64,000 nucleotides of DNA from Veillonellaceae bacterium (GCA_022771805.1 JALELM010000020.1:1-64000), one strand, 5' to 3'; positions 1 to 9,421 are shown, counted from the stretch's first letter. Notes: generated from the letters alone by a model not told the origin. Numbers and translations are program-made.

Positions 1-664
1 GGGCGATACGCTGAATACCGCCGATGAAAATCGCGCCGGCAAATAGGGCAATGACGATGCCGATCGCAAGCGGCGGCAATTGGAATGCGTTTTCCACCGC
101 GCCGGCAATCGAGTTCGACTGTACCATGACGCCGATAAAGCCGAGGGCGATGATGATGGAAACGGCAAAGAACGCCGCGAGGAACCGCGCCGCACCGTCA
201 CCGAGGACGTGTTTCAGACCGCGTGAGATGTAGAACGCCGGGCCGCCGATGAAGCGGCCTTCCACTTCTTTGCGGTAGCGCTGGGCGAGCACCGCCTCGG
301 AAAAAATCGTGCTCATGCCGAACAGGGCGCTCAGCCACATCCAGAAAATAGCGCCCGGCCCGCCGGCCATGATCGCGGTGGCGACACCGGCGACATTGCC
401 TGTGCCGACCTGCGCGGAGATCGCGACGGCCAGTGCTTGGAAGGACGAAATCGTCCGTCCGTCACGATCCGTCGGATGTGTTTTATATAACTTGCCGAAG
501 ACTTGCCGTACCGCCGGTCCGAAACGAATGAACTGCGGCGCACCGAGATACAGCGTAAAGAAGATACCGACACCGACGAGGGCATACATCAGGACGTAGC
601 CCCACAGGACGTCATTCACTCCGTCCACAATCATTGTCAGCAGCCCCATGAATTGATCTGCCAT
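1..664 (-). CDS. Na+/alanine (AGCS family) symporter, N-terminal part
   Basis: Partial gene running off the left edge; it starts at the ATG complementary to 662-664 and is preceded by an AAGGAGG ribosome site. About 221 residues are visible. They read as hydrophobic helices with the AGCS hallmark QVGTGNIAGVATAI followed by [10 protein letters not shown] and [10 protein letters not shown], typical of AlsT/AgcS sodium-coupled alanine or glycine carriers in the inner membrane. Divergent from fumC. Family assignment is firm; the exact substrate (alanine or glycine) is inferred from the family. Confidence 0.93.
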   Translation of the reverse strand, partial: MADQFMGLLTMIVDGVNDVLWGYVLMYALVGVGIFFTLYLGAPQFIRFGPAVRQVFGKLYKTHPTDRDGRTISSFQALAVAISAQVGTGNVAGVATAIMAGGPGAIFWMWLSALFGMSTIFSEAVLAQRYRKEVEGRFIGGPAFYISRGLKHVLGDGAARFLAAFFAVSIIIALGFIGVMVQSNSIAGAVENAFQLPPLAIGIVIALFAGAIFIGGIQRIA

Positions 665-796
665 GATAACCTCCTTAAATAAGAACCGTAAAATTGGAAC
701 TATTTTACCACGCGCGGGAAGGAAAATCAAGAAAATGTTTTTCTCCGGCGGAAAAAAGTTTTTTCACAGTGGACATACGCGACGGCGGGAGCATGA

Positions 797-802
797 TATA
801 AT
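797..802 (+). promoter_or_regulatory. Extended -10 element for fumC
   Basis: TATAAT preceded by TGA (TGn extended -10), 31 bases before the fumC ATG. No good -35 at normal spacing; TGGACA at 770-775 is 21 bases upstream. Confidence 0.5.
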
Positions 803-833
803 GACGATAAGAACAATACAAAGGAGTGAGGGT

Positions 834-2219
834 ATGGAATTTCGTCTGGAGCACGATACGATGGGAGAAGTGCGCGTCCCCGCGGCGCATAAATGGGGCG
901 CACAGACACAGCGTTCGTACGAAAATTTCAAGATCGGCACGCAGCGGATGCCGGCGGAGATCATCCGGGCTTTTGCCGTGCTGAAAAAGTGCGCGGCCAA
1001 GACCAATGAAAAGCTGGGACGGCTGGATGCGGAGAAAGCGGCGATCATCGCGGAGGTTTGCGATGAGATCCTCGCCGGAAAGTGGCCGGACGAGTTCCCG
1101 CTGGTCATTTACCAGACCGGTTCGGGAACGCAGTCGAATATGAATATGAACGAAGTCATCGCCCATATCGCCAATGAAAAGTTGGCAGAGCGCGGTAGCA
1201 AGACGCATATTCATCCGAATGACGATGTCAACCGGTCGCAATCGTCCAATGATACCTTCCCGACGGCGATGCATATCGCGGCGGTGCAGGTGCTGCATGA
1301 ATACCTGTATCCGGCGGTGGAACGCCTGCGGGCGACATTGCAGGAAAAGAGCGATGCCTTTGCGGACATCGTGAAAATCGGCCGCACGCACTTGCAGGAT
1401 GCCACGCCGCTCACGCTCGGGCAGGAAATTTCCGCCTGGGTGGCGATGCTCACCGAAACGGCAGCCATGCTGCGGGAGAGCGAGCAAAAGCTGTACACGT
1501 TGGCCTTGGGCGGTACGGCGGTCGGTACGGGACTGAATGCCCCGCGCGGTTTCGCGGAGGAAGTGGCGGCGACGATTGCCGCGGAAACGGGGCACCCCTT
1601 CGTGACGGCGGCGAACAAGTTCCATGCGCTGACTTCGCACGATTCTTTCGTGTACAGCCACGGCGCGGTGGAAGCGTTGGCGATGAACGCGATGAAGCTG
1701 GCGAATGACGTGCGAATGCTGGCGTGCGGTCCTCGGGCGGGTATTCACGAGATCCTGATCCCGGAAAACGAGCCGGGCTCGTCGATTATGCCGGGCAAAG
1801 TCAATCCGACACAGTGCGAAGCGGTGACGATGGTGGCCGCGCGCGTGCACGGCAATGCGGCGACGATTTCGTTCGCGGCTTCGCAGGGGGCATTCCAGCT
1901 GAACGTGTACATGCCGGTGCTGATTGCGTCCTACATCGAGTCGGTTCGGCTGCTCGGCGATGCGCTGCATTCGTTCGATATTCACTGTGCTTTCGGCTTG
2001 GAAGCGAACCGCGCGCAGATCGAGGCGAATGTCCGCAACTCGCTGATGCTCGTCACGGCGTTGGCGCCGCATATCGGCTACGAAAAAGCGGCGGAAATTG
2101 CGAAAAAAGCGCATCGCGAAGAAAGCGATCTGAAGACGGCGGCGGTGGCTTTGGGCTATGTCACGGCGGAAGAATATGATCGGTATGTCGTGCCGGGCGA
2201 GATGATCGGGCCGAAGTAA
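834..2219 (+). CDS. fumC: Class II fumarate hydratase
   Basis: Interconverts fumarate and malate in the cytoplasm. The ATG at 834 follows the ribosome site AAGGAG and gives 461 residues, the usual FumC length; the longer upstream reading frame is not needed. Seen: [41 protein letters not shown] and the fumarase/aspartase signature [11 protein letters not shown] near residue 315. No iron-sulfur motif, as expected for class II. In anaerobic Negativicutes it would serve the malate-to-succinate branch, which fits the malic enzyme later in the window. Confidence 0.97.
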   Translation: MEFRLEHDTMGEVRVPAAHKWGAQTQRSYENFKIGTQRMPAEIIRAFAVLKKCAAKTNEKLGRLDAEKAAIIAEVCDEILAGKWPDEFPLVIYQTGSGTQSNMNMNEVIAHIANEKLAERGSKTHIHPNDDVNRSQSSNDTFPTAMHIAAVQVLHEYLYPAVERLRATLQEKSDAFADIVKIGRTHLQDATPLTLGQEISAWVAMLTETAAMLRESEQKLYTLALGGTAVGTGLNAPRGFAEEVAATIAAETGHPFVTAANKFHALTSHDSFVYSHGAVEALAMNAMKLANDVRMLACGPRAGIHEILIPENEPGSSIMPGKVNPTQCEAVTMVAARVHGNAATISFAASQGAFQLNVYMPVLIASYIESVRLLGDALHSFDIHCAFGLEANRAQIEANVRNSLMLVTALAPHIGYEKAAEIAKKAHREESDLKTAAVALGYVTAEEYDRYVVPGEMIGPK

Positions 2220-2232
2220 ATAGTATACACTA

Positions 2233-2285
2233 CAAGTCGTCATGTATAACCGAAACGGATATGTGCAAGACGACTTGCTTTTTTT
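2233..2285 (+). terminator. Terminator after fumC
   Basis: CAAGTCGTC (2233-2241) pairs with GACGACTTG (2269-2277) and is followed by a T-run. A compact alternative, GCAAG-ACGA-CTTGC at 2265-2278, uses the same T-run. Confidence 0.7.
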
Positions 2286-2314
2286 ACAACTGGAAAATAA
2301 ATCCGTTTTTCGGC

Positions 2315-2343
2315 TTGTTGGCGCGTAAATGCGGTGGTATAAT
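2315..2343 (+). promoter_or_regulatory. Promoter for ald
   Basis: TTGTTG (2315-2320), 17-base spacer, TATAAT (2338-2343) with TGG just before it as an extended -10. Lies 49 bases before the ald ATG. Confidence 0.65.
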
Positions 2344-2391
2344 AACAATGATCAATAGCGTACTCTATTTAACAAACAGGAGGTTCGGAGA

Positions 2392-3510
2392 ATGCGTATC
2401 GGTGTAGCAAAAGAAATAAAGAATAATGAATTTCGTGTCGGTCTGACTCCGGCGGGCGCACATGCTCTCATCGAAGCAGGTCATGAAGTGATGGTGGAAA
2501 AGAGCGCGGGCGAAGGCTCGTTCATTCCGGATTCGGAATACGAGGCCGTCGGTGCGAAAATCGTTGCGGATCGCAAGAAGTTGTTCGACGATGCGGAAAT
2601 GATTATTAAGGTAAAAGAGCCGATCGCGGAAGAATATGATCTCTTCCACGAAGGCCAGATTCTTTTCACCTACCTGCATCTCGCGGCGGAGCCGGAACTG
2701 ACGGCATCACTGCTCAAGAATAAAGTAGTCGGTATCGCTTACGAAACGGTAGTCGGCCGCGACGGTCGCAGCCTGCCGCTCCTGCAGCCGATGAGTGAAG
2801 TAGCCGGCCGGATGTCCATCCAGGTGGCGGCGCGTTTCCTCGAAAAGATCCACGGCGGCAAAGGCAAATTGATGGGCGGCGTTGCCGGTGTACTGCCGGC
2901 CAAAGTATGTATCGTCGGCGGTGGTACGGTCGGCACCAATGCGGCGAAAATGGCGGTCGGTATGGGCGCGGAAGTCACCATCATCGACAACAATTTGAAC
3001 CGTTTGCGCGAACTCGACGATATCTTCGGCGCACGTGTCCATACGCTCGCTTCGAACCCGCTGAATATCGCGCAGGCAGTCAAGGAAAGCGACGTCGTTA
3101 TCGGCTCGGTATTGATCCCGGGCGCGAAAACGCCGCAGCTCGTCACGACGGAAATGGTTAAGCAGATGAGCCCGGGCTCGGTGATCGTGGACGTTGCGAT
3201 CGACCAGGGCGGTGCGGTACAGTCCGTGGACGGCCCGACGACACACGAAGATCCGGTACGCATCAAGTATGATGTGGTACATTACTCCGTTGCCAATATG
3301 CCGGGCGCGGTTGCCAATACCTCGACCTACGCATTGACGAACGCGACCTTGCCGTATGCGCTGGCCATTGCCAACAAGGGCTGGCAGAAAGCGATTGCGG
3401 ACGATGCCGGCTTGGCGGAAGGTGTCAACACACTGGATGGTCACTGCACGTTCCGCGGTGTTGCGGAAGCGCTGCAACTGGAATACAAACCGGTTTCCGA
3501 ACTGATTTAA
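2392..3510 (+). CDS. ald: Alanine dehydrogenase
   Basis: NAD-dependent reversible deamination of L-alanine to pyruvate and ammonia. 372 residues, the family norm, starting [20 protein letters not shown] after AGGAGG. The Rossmann glycine motif [10 protein letters not shown] lies near residues 176-185; the VDVAIDQGG and [16 protein letters not shown] stretches are typical of Ald rather than of transhydrogenase PntA. It is monocistronic, between its own promoter and a strong terminator. With the AGCS symporter and the Ala T-box it suggests alanine is an important metabolite here (inference). Confidence 0.97.
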   Translation: MRIGVAKEIKNNEFRVGLTPAGAHALIEAGHEVMVEKSAGEGSFIPDSEYEAVGAKIVADRKKLFDDAEMIIKVKEPIAEEYDLFHEGQILFTYLHLAAEPELTASLLKNKVVGIAYETVVGRDGRSLPLLQPMSEVAGRMSIQVAARFLEKIHGGKGKLMGGVAGVLPAKVCIVGGGTVGTNAAKMAVGMGAEVTIIDNNLNRLRELDDIFGARVHTLASNPLNIAQAVKESDVVIGSVLIPGAKTPQLVTTEMVKQMSPGSVIVDVAIDQGGAVQSVDGPTTHEDPVRIKYDVVHYSVANMPGAVANTSTYALTNATLPYALAIANKGWQKAIADDAGLAEGVNTLDGHCTFRGVAEALQLEYKPVSELI

Positions 3511-3516
3511 GAATAC

Positions 3517-3546
3517 AACGCCCGTCTTCGGACGGGCGTTTTTATT
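3517..3546 (+). terminator. Terminator after ald
   Basis: Perfect 10 bp stem AACGCCCGTC / GACGGGCGTT with a TTCG tetraloop (3517-3540), then TTTTATTTTTA. Confidence 0.95.
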
Positions 3547-3562
3547 TTTACGGGCGATATTC

Positions 3563-3590
3563 TTGCGGGAGATTGTTTGCGGGGTATAAT
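3563..3590 (+). promoter_or_regulatory. Promoter for pncB operon
   Basis: TATAAT at 3585-3590 with a weak -35 TTGCGG (3563-3568) 16 bases upstream; pncB begins 27 bases later. Confidence 0.5.
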
Positions 3591-3617
3591 AGTAGAAACA
3601 AGTCAGGAGGGATAGGG

Positions 3618-5069
3618 ATGCATAAAGGTTTGGTGACGGACTTTTACCAATTGACGATGGCGCAGGGTCTTTGGCGGATCGGCGCGCACAAGACGCGCTG
3701 CGTTTTCGATCGCACGTACCGGGAAAACCCGTTCGGCGGCGGCTATACGGTCGTCGCGGGACTGGAACATCTCGTTGATTTTATCGAGAATTTTACCTAC
3801 GGGCGGGAAGAGTTGGAATTTTTGCGGGCGCAGGGAGTGTTTGACGAGGCGTTTTTGGCGTGGCTGGCCGATTTTCATTTCAGCGGGGATATCTACGCCA
3901 TGCCGGAGGGAACGATCGCATTTCCGGGAGAAGTGCTGTTGCGAGTGGAAGCGCCGAAAGCGGAGGCGTTGCTGCTCGAAACGGGGCTGACGATGATCAT
4001 GAACCACGAGTCGCTGATCGCGACGAAAGCGCGGCGGCTGCGCAGCGTGGCGGGCGACGATTTCCTGATGGAGTTCGGCCTGCGGCGGGCGCAGGGCGAA
4101 TCGGCGGGACACTACGGTGCCCGCGCGACGGTGGTCGGCGGTTTCAATGCGACGAGCAATGTCGAAGCCGCGCGGCGTTTCGGCCTGTCGGCGGTCGGGA
4201 CGATGGCGCACAGCTGGGTGATGAGCTTTGCGGATGAACTGGAGGCCTTCCGTGAGTATGTGCGGCAGTACGACAATGCGACGCTGCTGGTCGATACGTA
4301 CAACACCTTGGAGTCGGGGGTGCCGCATGCCATTACCGTGTTTGAAGAGCTGCGCGCGGCCGGCCGGCTGCCGAAGCAGTACGGCATCCGTCTCGACAGC
4401 GGGGATCTGGCGTATCTCTCCTGCCGGGCACGGGAGATGCTGGACGCGGCGGGTTTCGCCGGCGCGAAAATTACCGCCTCCAATGATATCGACGAACACA
4501 TCGTGCAAAGCCTGAAAGCGCAAGGGGCGGCGATTGATGCCTGGGGGATCGGGACGAAGATCATCGCGGCAAACGGCACGCCCGCACTCGGCGGGATTTA
4601 CAAGCTGGCGGCACAGGAAGAAGACGGCCGGCTTGTACCGAAGATGAAATTTTCGGATAATCCGGAGAAAATGACCAACCCGGGTCGCAAGGATGTACGG
4701 CGTTTTTACCACCGGGATACGGGCAAGATGATCACGGATGTGCAATGTCTCGTCGATGAGGTGATCACGGCGGAGACCGGCTATGAGCTGATTTCGCATC
4801 CGTACTCGTGGCGGCGCAAGAAACTCGCACCGAACGAATTCTACGTGCGTAATATGCTGCGACCGATTTATCGCAACGGCAAGCTGGTATACGATTTGCC
4901 GAAGTTGAGTGAAATCGCGGCTTACGGCACAGAACAGTTTGAACGCTTGTGGCCGGAATATACCCGTTTGGACAGCCCGGAAATAATGGAGATCAATCTG
5001 TCGCCGGCCTTGGCCGCTCTGAAAGAAGAGCTGGTGCTGGCGCAGCTGGAAAGGGAGAAGACGAAATGA
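3618..5069 (+). CDS. pncB: Nicotinate phosphoribosyltransferase
   Basis: First step of the Preiss-Handler route: nicotinate plus PRPP to nicotinate mononucleotide. 483 residues, like Firmicute PncB. The ATG at 3618 follows CAGGAGG; MHKGLVTDFYQLTMAQG is the canonical start. Seen: FDRTYRENPFGGGYTVVAGL, GTMAHSWVMSF (the His near residue 198 is the phosphorylated one in the family), YGIRLDSGDLAYLS and GIGTKI. Its TGA stop overlaps the next ATG (ATGA), so a secreted protein of unknown role is translationally coupled to it. Confidence 0.96.
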   Translation: MHKGLVTDFYQLTMAQGLWRIGAHKTRCVFDRTYRENPFGGGYTVVAGLEHLVDFIENFTYGREELEFLRAQGVFDEAFLAWLADFHFSGDIYAMPEGTIAFPGEVLLRVEAPKAEALLLETGLTMIMNHESLIATKARRLRSVAGDDFLMEFGLRRAQGESAGHYGARATVVGGFNATSNVEAARRFGLSAVGTMAHSWVMSFADELEAFREYVRQYDNATLLVDTYNTLESGVPHAITVFEELRAAGRLPKQYGIRLDSGDLAYLSCRAREMLDAAGFAGAKITASNDIDEHIVQSLKAQGAAIDAWGIGTKIIAANGTPALGGIYKLAAQEEDGRLVPKMKFSDNPEKMTNPGRKDVRRFYHRDTGKMITDVQCLVDEVITAETGYELISHPYSWRRKKLAPNEFYVRNMLRPIYRNGKLVYDLPKLSEIAAYGTEQFERLWPEYTRLDSPEIMEINLSPALAALKEELVLAQLEREKTK

Positions 5070-6025
5070 AACAGGGGAAGGTAACGATCGCGGCAGCGAT
5101 TCTGGCGATCGGTTTGGCAGGTGCGGCAGGTGCGGAAGCGCCGGTATCTCTGCCGCCGGAAGTCGTTGCCGAGCAGGCGGCTGCGGCAATTCCGGCATCG
5201 CCGGGAAAGGCAGCGCGCGTGGCATATGTCGAGACGGTTGCGCCGGAACTCGTGCAGCTGCTGGCGGCGGACGGCAAGACGGACGTGCGGGCGGAACTGC
5301 CGCAAGCGTATCCCGTTTTGACACCGCTGACGGTGGGCGATCCGGATCGGTTGACGGTAATTTGGCGGGAGTATATCGATATGGGTATGTTGCCGCCGCT
5401 CAGTCCGGCCGTTTCCGCCGAAATATTGCAACGCTTTTGGCAGGCAAGCACGATCACCCGCCTGACTTGGCAGGAGCGGGACGGTGTCCATCACGGCGAG
5501 CTGTTGACGGCGACCTTGCCGCTGGCGGATCTTGCCCGCTACATCGGCATTTCCGCCGACGCCTGGCAGGCTGATTTCGCCGCGGGCGAAGCACCGGCGT
5601 TGCGGGAGTATCTGCGCATGTATCCGCCGACGCAGGAAGCCTGGCGGGCGCGAGCGGAGCGTTTGAGCCGGCTCGAAGCGGAGAGCCGGGAACGTGCGGC
5701 GTTGCGCGCTTGGGTGGAAGATTTGGCCGAGACGGACAGCATGATAACGGGAGCCGTGCAGCCGATGAGCGATTCGGTTCGGATCGAGGTGCAAGCGGCG
5801 GAACCGCCGGTACGACAGACCAAGCCGTTCCCGGCATACCGCGCACACTTTGCGCTCCTGGAGGTAAATGAGCGGGACGAGGGACTGGTCTTGATGCCCG
5901 CGATATACATTTGGCAGGATAGCGCACATCTGTACTTTGCGCTGCTGGTGCCGGATTTTACGGAAGGAGAGGCCTTGCTCGCGCAAGTGGGGTACACGCA
6001 ACAGGATCTGACCGAGCTGCAATGA
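5066..6025 (+). CDS. Secreted protein of unknown function
   Basis: 319 residues; the start shares ATGA with the pncB stop. The N-terminus (KQGK, then a hydrophobic stretch ending GAAGAEA) is a clear signal peptide with an Ala-x-Ala type cleavage near residue 23. The mature part is soluble-looking, Ala/Glu/Leu-rich, with no cysteine cluster and no motif I recognise; residues 200-230 could form a short coiled coil. Likely periplasmic in a diderm. No sign that it acts in NAD synthesis; the pairing with pncB may only reflect shared transcription. Confidence 0.75.
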   Translation: MKQGKVTIAAAILAIGLAGAAGAEAPVSLPPEVVAEQAAAAIPASPGKAARVAYVETVAPELVQLLAADGKTDVRAELPQAYPVLTPLTVGDPDRLTVIWREYIDMGMLPPLSPAVSAEILQRFWQASTITRLTWQERDGVHHGELLTATLPLADLARYIGISADAWQADFAAGEAPALREYLRMYPPTQEAWRARAERLSRLEAESRERAALRAWVEDLAETDSMITGAVQPMSDSVRIEVQAAEPPVRQTKPFPAYRAHFALLEVNERDEGLVLMPAIYIWQDSAHLYFALLVPDFTEGEALLAQVGYTQQDLTELQ

Positions 6026-6115
6026 GCGGGCGCCACTCCGGATCGGCTGCGGACGAAGGCGCGCGATTGTCACGGGCTTCGGTGCGGAAGTGTTGAGAAA
6101 AGAGAGGTGAATCGT

Positions 6116-6289
6116 ATGTGGCGGGCGTATATCAGAGAAGATGTAGTGTTGCCTCGAAAGAAATCCAAAGAAGTGCAGCGGCTGGTCGATACGATGGAGG
6201 AATTGTATAAAGAATTGCAAGCGATGGACCCGGATACGCCGGAGTATATGGAAAAATCTGGGAATTTAATCGAACAAATGAAGAGTTAG
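6116..6289 (+). CDS. Small hypothetical protein, probably the 5' half of a frameshifted gene
   Basis: 57 residues from ATG 6116 (ribosome site GAGAGGTGA ends five bases before it; an in-frame GTG at 6107 lies inside that site). Charged and helical: RKKSKEVQRLVDTMEELYKEL then DPDTPEYMEK. It ends 84 bases before the kinase gene. Adding one A to the A5 run at 6252-6256 would join it to an open frame ending at 6387 that overlaps the kinase start, giving about 91 residues. So it is either a broken gene, a sequencing error, or a -1 frameshift site. Family unknown. Confidence 0.55.
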   Translation: MWRAYIREDVVLPRKKSKEVQRLVDTMEELYKELQAMDPDTPEYMEKSGNLIEQMKS

Positions 6290-6387
6290 ATATTGCCGCG
6301 AAAGTAGACGATAATGTTGGACGCGTGGATTATGCAAAATACTGTTTTCGGTACTACATAGAGGTCGACGCGGATGCAGATGAATGA
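6253..6387 (+). other. Downstream reading frame likely continuing the small gene at 6116
   Basis: Open frame without its own start, beginning AAA ATC TGG GAA right after the A5 run and ending TGA at 6385-6387, 14 bases inside the kinase gene. It reads KIWEFNRTNEELD, then VDYAKYCFRYYIEVDADADE: charged and protein-like rather than random. The overlap with the kinase start is what an intact upstream operon gene would show. Confidence 0.45.
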
Positions 6388-7327
6388 TTTTACGCAGAAC
6401 AAGCCCTTGCCGGGCTATACGTATGGAGGTAAAACGGGAGAAAAATTATGTATATTGCATAATAATGCAATATGGTTTTTGAAATTTCCGCAAAAACTAG
6501 TTACGCAACAAGCAAAATTGTCGTATTCAACGGCAGCGGTTTCGGAATACTTAGGCTCTCACATATACAAGACGATTGGCGTAGATACCCATGAAACGGA
6601 ATTGGGTATTTATGCAGGCAAGCCTGTGACGGCATGTAAAGATTTTAACAAAACAAACAATCAGTTTTATGAGTTTGGGGGCTTACTCAATACATTGACT
6701 TCTCCGGGAGCGGTGTATTCGGCAAACTTCGGCGCGGGCAATAAAGGGCATTATGTAGAGCTTGCGGAAATATTTAGCCGCATGGAAAACAGTTTTTCGA
6801 CTGCGGTGCAAGAACAAATGAAAGAACGATTTTGGCAAATGTTTGTTGTAGACGCGTTTATTAACAATCCAGACCGCAATACCGGAAACTGGGGGTATTT
6901 TATGAATTTGACCGGCGGATTTGTAGGATTGGCGCCGGTATATGATAACGGCAGTTCTTTTTTTCCGAAAGCAGCGGAAGATAACATTCAGTCCGACAGT
7001 TTCTTTCATCAGGTTATCTATAATAGCGCTACGCCGTTTTGCTGCGAGGCGGACAAGGTAGATGCGATTGCTGCGATCCGGAGACTTCCCGGGGCGTTTC
7101 GGAATGACGATTGGAATCGGCGGCTTGAAAAGGCTGTCGTTCAAGTGGTGCCGTTGTTGTTAAATAATATAAACGCATTTCAAGATAGGATTTTTGATAT
7201 TCCTGTAGAATTCCAAGGCGTGAAAATAATTAGTGAAAAGCGAAAAGCGTTTTACGGACATTTCCTGTCAAAGCGATTGGAGTTAGTATTCGAGCCGGCG
7301 CTGGAAAAGGCACTGCGGCAGGCGTGA
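6374..7327 (+). CDS. HipA/CtkA-like serine/threonine kinase
   Basis: 317 residues with a compact HipA-type fold. Seen: nucleotide-binding Lys in WFLKFP (K37); catalytic loop INNPDRNTGNWG with D167 and N172; metal-binding motif GLAPVYDNGSSF (D191) in place of DFG. These match HipA and Helicobacter CtkA kinases. There is no HipB-like helix-turn-helix gene nearby; the upstream partner is the small frameshifted gene. The ATG at 6374 has GAGG nine bases upstream. Base composition is clearly AT-richer than the flanking genes, suggesting transfer. Substrate unknown; a toxin-like or regulatory kinase is plausible. Confidence 0.8.
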   Translation: MQMNDFTQNKPLPGYTYGGKTGEKLCILHNNAIWFLKFPQKLVTQQAKLSYSTAAVSEYLGSHIYKTIGVDTHETELGIYAGKPVTACKDFNKTNNQFYEFGGLLNTLTSPGAVYSANFGAGNKGHYVELAEIFSRMENSFSTAVQEQMKERFWQMFVVDAFINNPDRNTGNWGYFMNLTGGFVGLAPVYDNGSSFFPKAAEDNIQSDSFFHQVIYNSATPFCCEADKVDAIAAIRRLPGAFRNDDWNRRLEKAVVQVVPLLLNNINAFQDRIFDIPVEFQGVKIISEKRKAFYGHFLSKRLELVFEPALEKALRQA

Positions 7328-7343
7328 GAAAATACGGCGTTTT

Positions 7344-8084
7344 ATGTTTACAAAACTGCAGGGAAGGGAAGTTACGGAGGGAAAAGCGGTGGAGCGTTGC
7401 GCCAAGTTAAATTTTCCGGAGGAGTATTGGCAAGATTTTGTGGTGCGCATGGCACATCACAGCACGGCGATTGAAGGGAATCGTTTAACGCAGGACGAAG
7501 TGAAACGTATTTTACTGGATCGCGTGATTCCTCGCGCCATGGACGAACGGGAATATTATGAAGTGCTGAATTATCGCGCATACAGCACCTATTTGCGAGA
7601 AAACTACACGCGGCCGATCGATTTGGATGTAATAAAAGAAACACAGGCCATGTTGCTGGCGCATATTCGTGAGGATGCCGGCCGCTTCAAGCAAGCGGAG
7701 AACATTATTTTGGGCGCGTCGTTTGTTCCTTCCAAGCCGTACCAGGTTATTGAGCATCTCCGAAACTGGTCGGATAATCTGCAATACCGCCTGGCAAACG
7801 CAGCGGATACAGATGACAAAATACGAGCCGTTATGGAAAGCCATTTGTACTTTGAACGGATTCATCCGTTCCCGGACGGCAACGGTCGTACAGGCCGCGC
7901 CCTGATGGTGCACAGCTGCCTGCACGAGGGCATTCCGCCGATTGTGATCGAACAAGAACAACGGCATGAGTATATTTGCGCCCTTGATGCCGCCGATACC
8001 GATAAACTCTTTGCGTTAGGCCGTGCACTGAGTGAAAAAGAGGGAAAGGTCATTGCCGCTTGGGCAACGCCGGGGCGTGATTAG
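7344..8084 (+). CDS. Fic family protein (AMP-transferase)
   Basis: Fic proteins usually transfer AMP from ATP to a target hydroxyl. Seen: full active-site motif HPFPDGNGRTGR (residues 174-185) and, near the N-terminus, STAIEG (40-45), the S/TxxxE(G/N) inhibitory helix of class II Fic proteins, so the enzyme should be self-inhibited. 246 residues from ATG 7344, whose ribosome site is poor; an in-frame GTG at 7389 has a strong GGAGGG site seven bases before it and is a serious alternative (231 residues). It follows the kinase by 16 bases and ends at a shared bidirectional terminator. Target unknown. Confidence 0.93.
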   Translation: MFTKLQGREVTEGKAVERCAKLNFPEEYWQDFVVRMAHHSTAIEGNRLTQDEVKRILLDRVIPRAMDEREYYEVLNYRAYSTYLRENYTRPIDLDVIKETQAMLLAHIREDAGRFKQAENIILGASFVPSKPYQVIEHLRNWSDNLQYRLANAADTDDKIRAVMESHLYFERIHPFPDGNGRTGRALMVHSCLHEGIPPIVIEQEQRHEYICALDAADTDKLFALGRALSEKEGKVIAAWATPGRD

Positions 8085-8120
8085 CAAAGCACCCAAACTA
8101 TGATGAGTGAGCGGAATAGA

Positions 8121-8153
8121 AAAAAGATCGCAACTATGTTGCGATCTTTTTTA
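8121..8153. terminator. Bidirectional terminator between fic and folA
   Basis: AAAAAGATCGCAAC / GTTGCGATCTTTTT, a 14 bp stem with a 3-base loop, with A-run and T-run on opposite sides so it serves both strands. The folA stop codon lies inside it. Confidence 0.92.
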
Positions 8154-8630
8154 TCTGCGGCGATAGGTGAGAAAGCGATGGGGGAGCGGGTTGCTCTCGT
8201 CGACGGTGCCGAAGATGTCTTCGACCAATTCCCACTGCGCCGGGTCGAGGTCGGGGAAGAAGGTATCCGCTTCGGGGGTGCACCCCACGGCGGTGAGGTA
8301 CAGCGTGTCCGCATACGGCAGCAAGGCGCGGTAGATGCTGCCGCCGCCGATGACGAAGGCCTCTTCGCAAGCGGGTTCGGCGAGGACGGAGGCGATGTCG
8401 GCAAAGGTGCGGACGGCGGGATCCACGGAGTCGAGGCCGCGCCGGGTCAAGACCCAATGCGGCCGACCCGGCAAGATTCCGGGCAGGCTCTCGAATGTTT
8501 TGCGCCCCATGATGAGCGGGTGCCCCATGGTGAGACGTTTGAAATGCTGCAGATCGGCGGGTAAGTGCCAGAGCAGGCGGTTATCCTTGCCGATGGCGCC
8601 GTTCGCGGCGCGGGCGACAATCATTTTCAT
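8151..8630 (-). CDS. folA: Dihydrofolate reductase
   Basis: NADPH-dependent reduction of dihydrofolate to tetrahydrofolate. 159 residues, the standard bacterial length. Seen: MIVARAANGAIGKDNRLLWHLPADLQHFK, with the active-site Asp at residue 26; MGRKTFESLPG; the cofactor-binding FVIGGGSIYRALLP; and the C-terminal FLTYRRR. Last gene of the minus-strand recQ-thyA-folA operon; its ATG overlaps the thyA stop (TGATG), coupling the two enzymes of the thymidylate cycle. Confidence 0.97.
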   Translation of the reverse strand: MKMIVARAANGAIGKDNRLLWHLPADLQHFKRLTMGHPLIMGRKTFESLPGILPGRPHWVLTRRGLDSVDPAVRTFADIASVLAEPACEEAFVIGGGSIYRALLPYADTLYLTAVGCTPEADTFFPDLDPAQWELVEDIFGTVDESNPLPHRFLTYRRR

Positions 8631-9421
8631 CAGACGGACACCTCCATGGAAAGTTTGCCGAGGTGTTCGTAGCCTTCCAGGCGGATATCATCCGGCGTAA
8701 AGTCGTAGAAGGACGTGATCTCGGGGTTGAGTACGAGCCGCGGTGCGGGCAGTGCCTTGTCGCGACGGGCGAGTTGCGTGCGCATCGCATCCACGTGGTT
8801 GTCGTAAATGTGTGCATTGTTGATGACATGGGTGAACAGGCCGGGCTCTAAACCGGCATCGCGGGCGATCAGATGAACTAAAACGGCATATTGCGTCAAG
8901 TTGAAAGGAACGCCGAGCCCCATGTCGCCGGAACGCTGCACGAGCATGCAGTTCAGGCGGCCGTCGGCGACATCCCACATCGTCAGAAACGCGCAGGGGT
9001 ACAGGCTCATTTCCGGCAGATCTTCCACGTTCCAGAGGGAGACGACCATGCGCCGGCTCTCGGGATCCTCGCGCAAGGTGCGCAGGAGGGTATCCACCTG
9101 CCCGTATTTTTTCAGCTGGTAGCCGTAGGCCTTGCCGATCGTTCCGTCCGCCAGCATCCATTCGTCCCAGATGCGGCAATTCATCTCTTGCAGTTGGCGG
9201 ACATCATTGGACTGCATCTGCCAAATCCAGAGCAATTCTTTCACGGCGGTTTTGAACGCGACAAATTTCGTCGTGAGTATCGGAAATTCTTCCGCCAGGT
9301 CGAATTGCATGATTTGATGCGGCAATTTGTAGGCGGGCATGCCGGTGCGATTGTTGCCGTGGGTGCCGGTTGCGAGAATGCGCTCCGCCAGGGCGAGGTA
9401 TTGGATGTCTGCCATGCTCAT
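8630..9421 (-). CDS. thyA: Thymidylate synthase
   Basis: Methylates dUMP to dTMP using methylene-tetrahydrofolate, producing the dihydrofolate that FolA recycles. 263 residues. Seen: [18 protein letters not shown], the nucleophile Cys in [12 protein letters not shown] (C143), [13 protein letters not shown] and [10 protein letters not shown]. The start codon (M1 or M3) overlaps the end of recQ. It makes a ThyX-type enzyme unnecessary. The short ThyA form (about 264 residues, as in E. coli), not the long Bacillus form. Confidence 0.97.
   Translation of the reverse strand: MSMADIQYLALAERILATGTHGNNRTGMPAYKLPHQIMQFDLAEEFPILTTKFVAFKTAVKELLWIWQMQSNDVRQLQEMNCRIWDEWMLADGTIGKAYGYQLKKYGQVDTLLRTLREDPESRRMVVSLWNVEDLPEMSLYPCAFLTMWDVADGRLNCMLVQRSGDMGLGVPFNLTQYAVLVHLIARDAGLEPGLFTHVINNAHIYDNHVDAMRTQLARRDKALPAPRLVLNPEITSFYDFTPDDIRLEGYEHLGKLSMEVSV

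Noticed and set aside
705-2348. Long minus-strand frame opposite fumC
   Set aside because: Arg/His-rich shadow of a GC-rich gene; fumC on the plus strand is certain.
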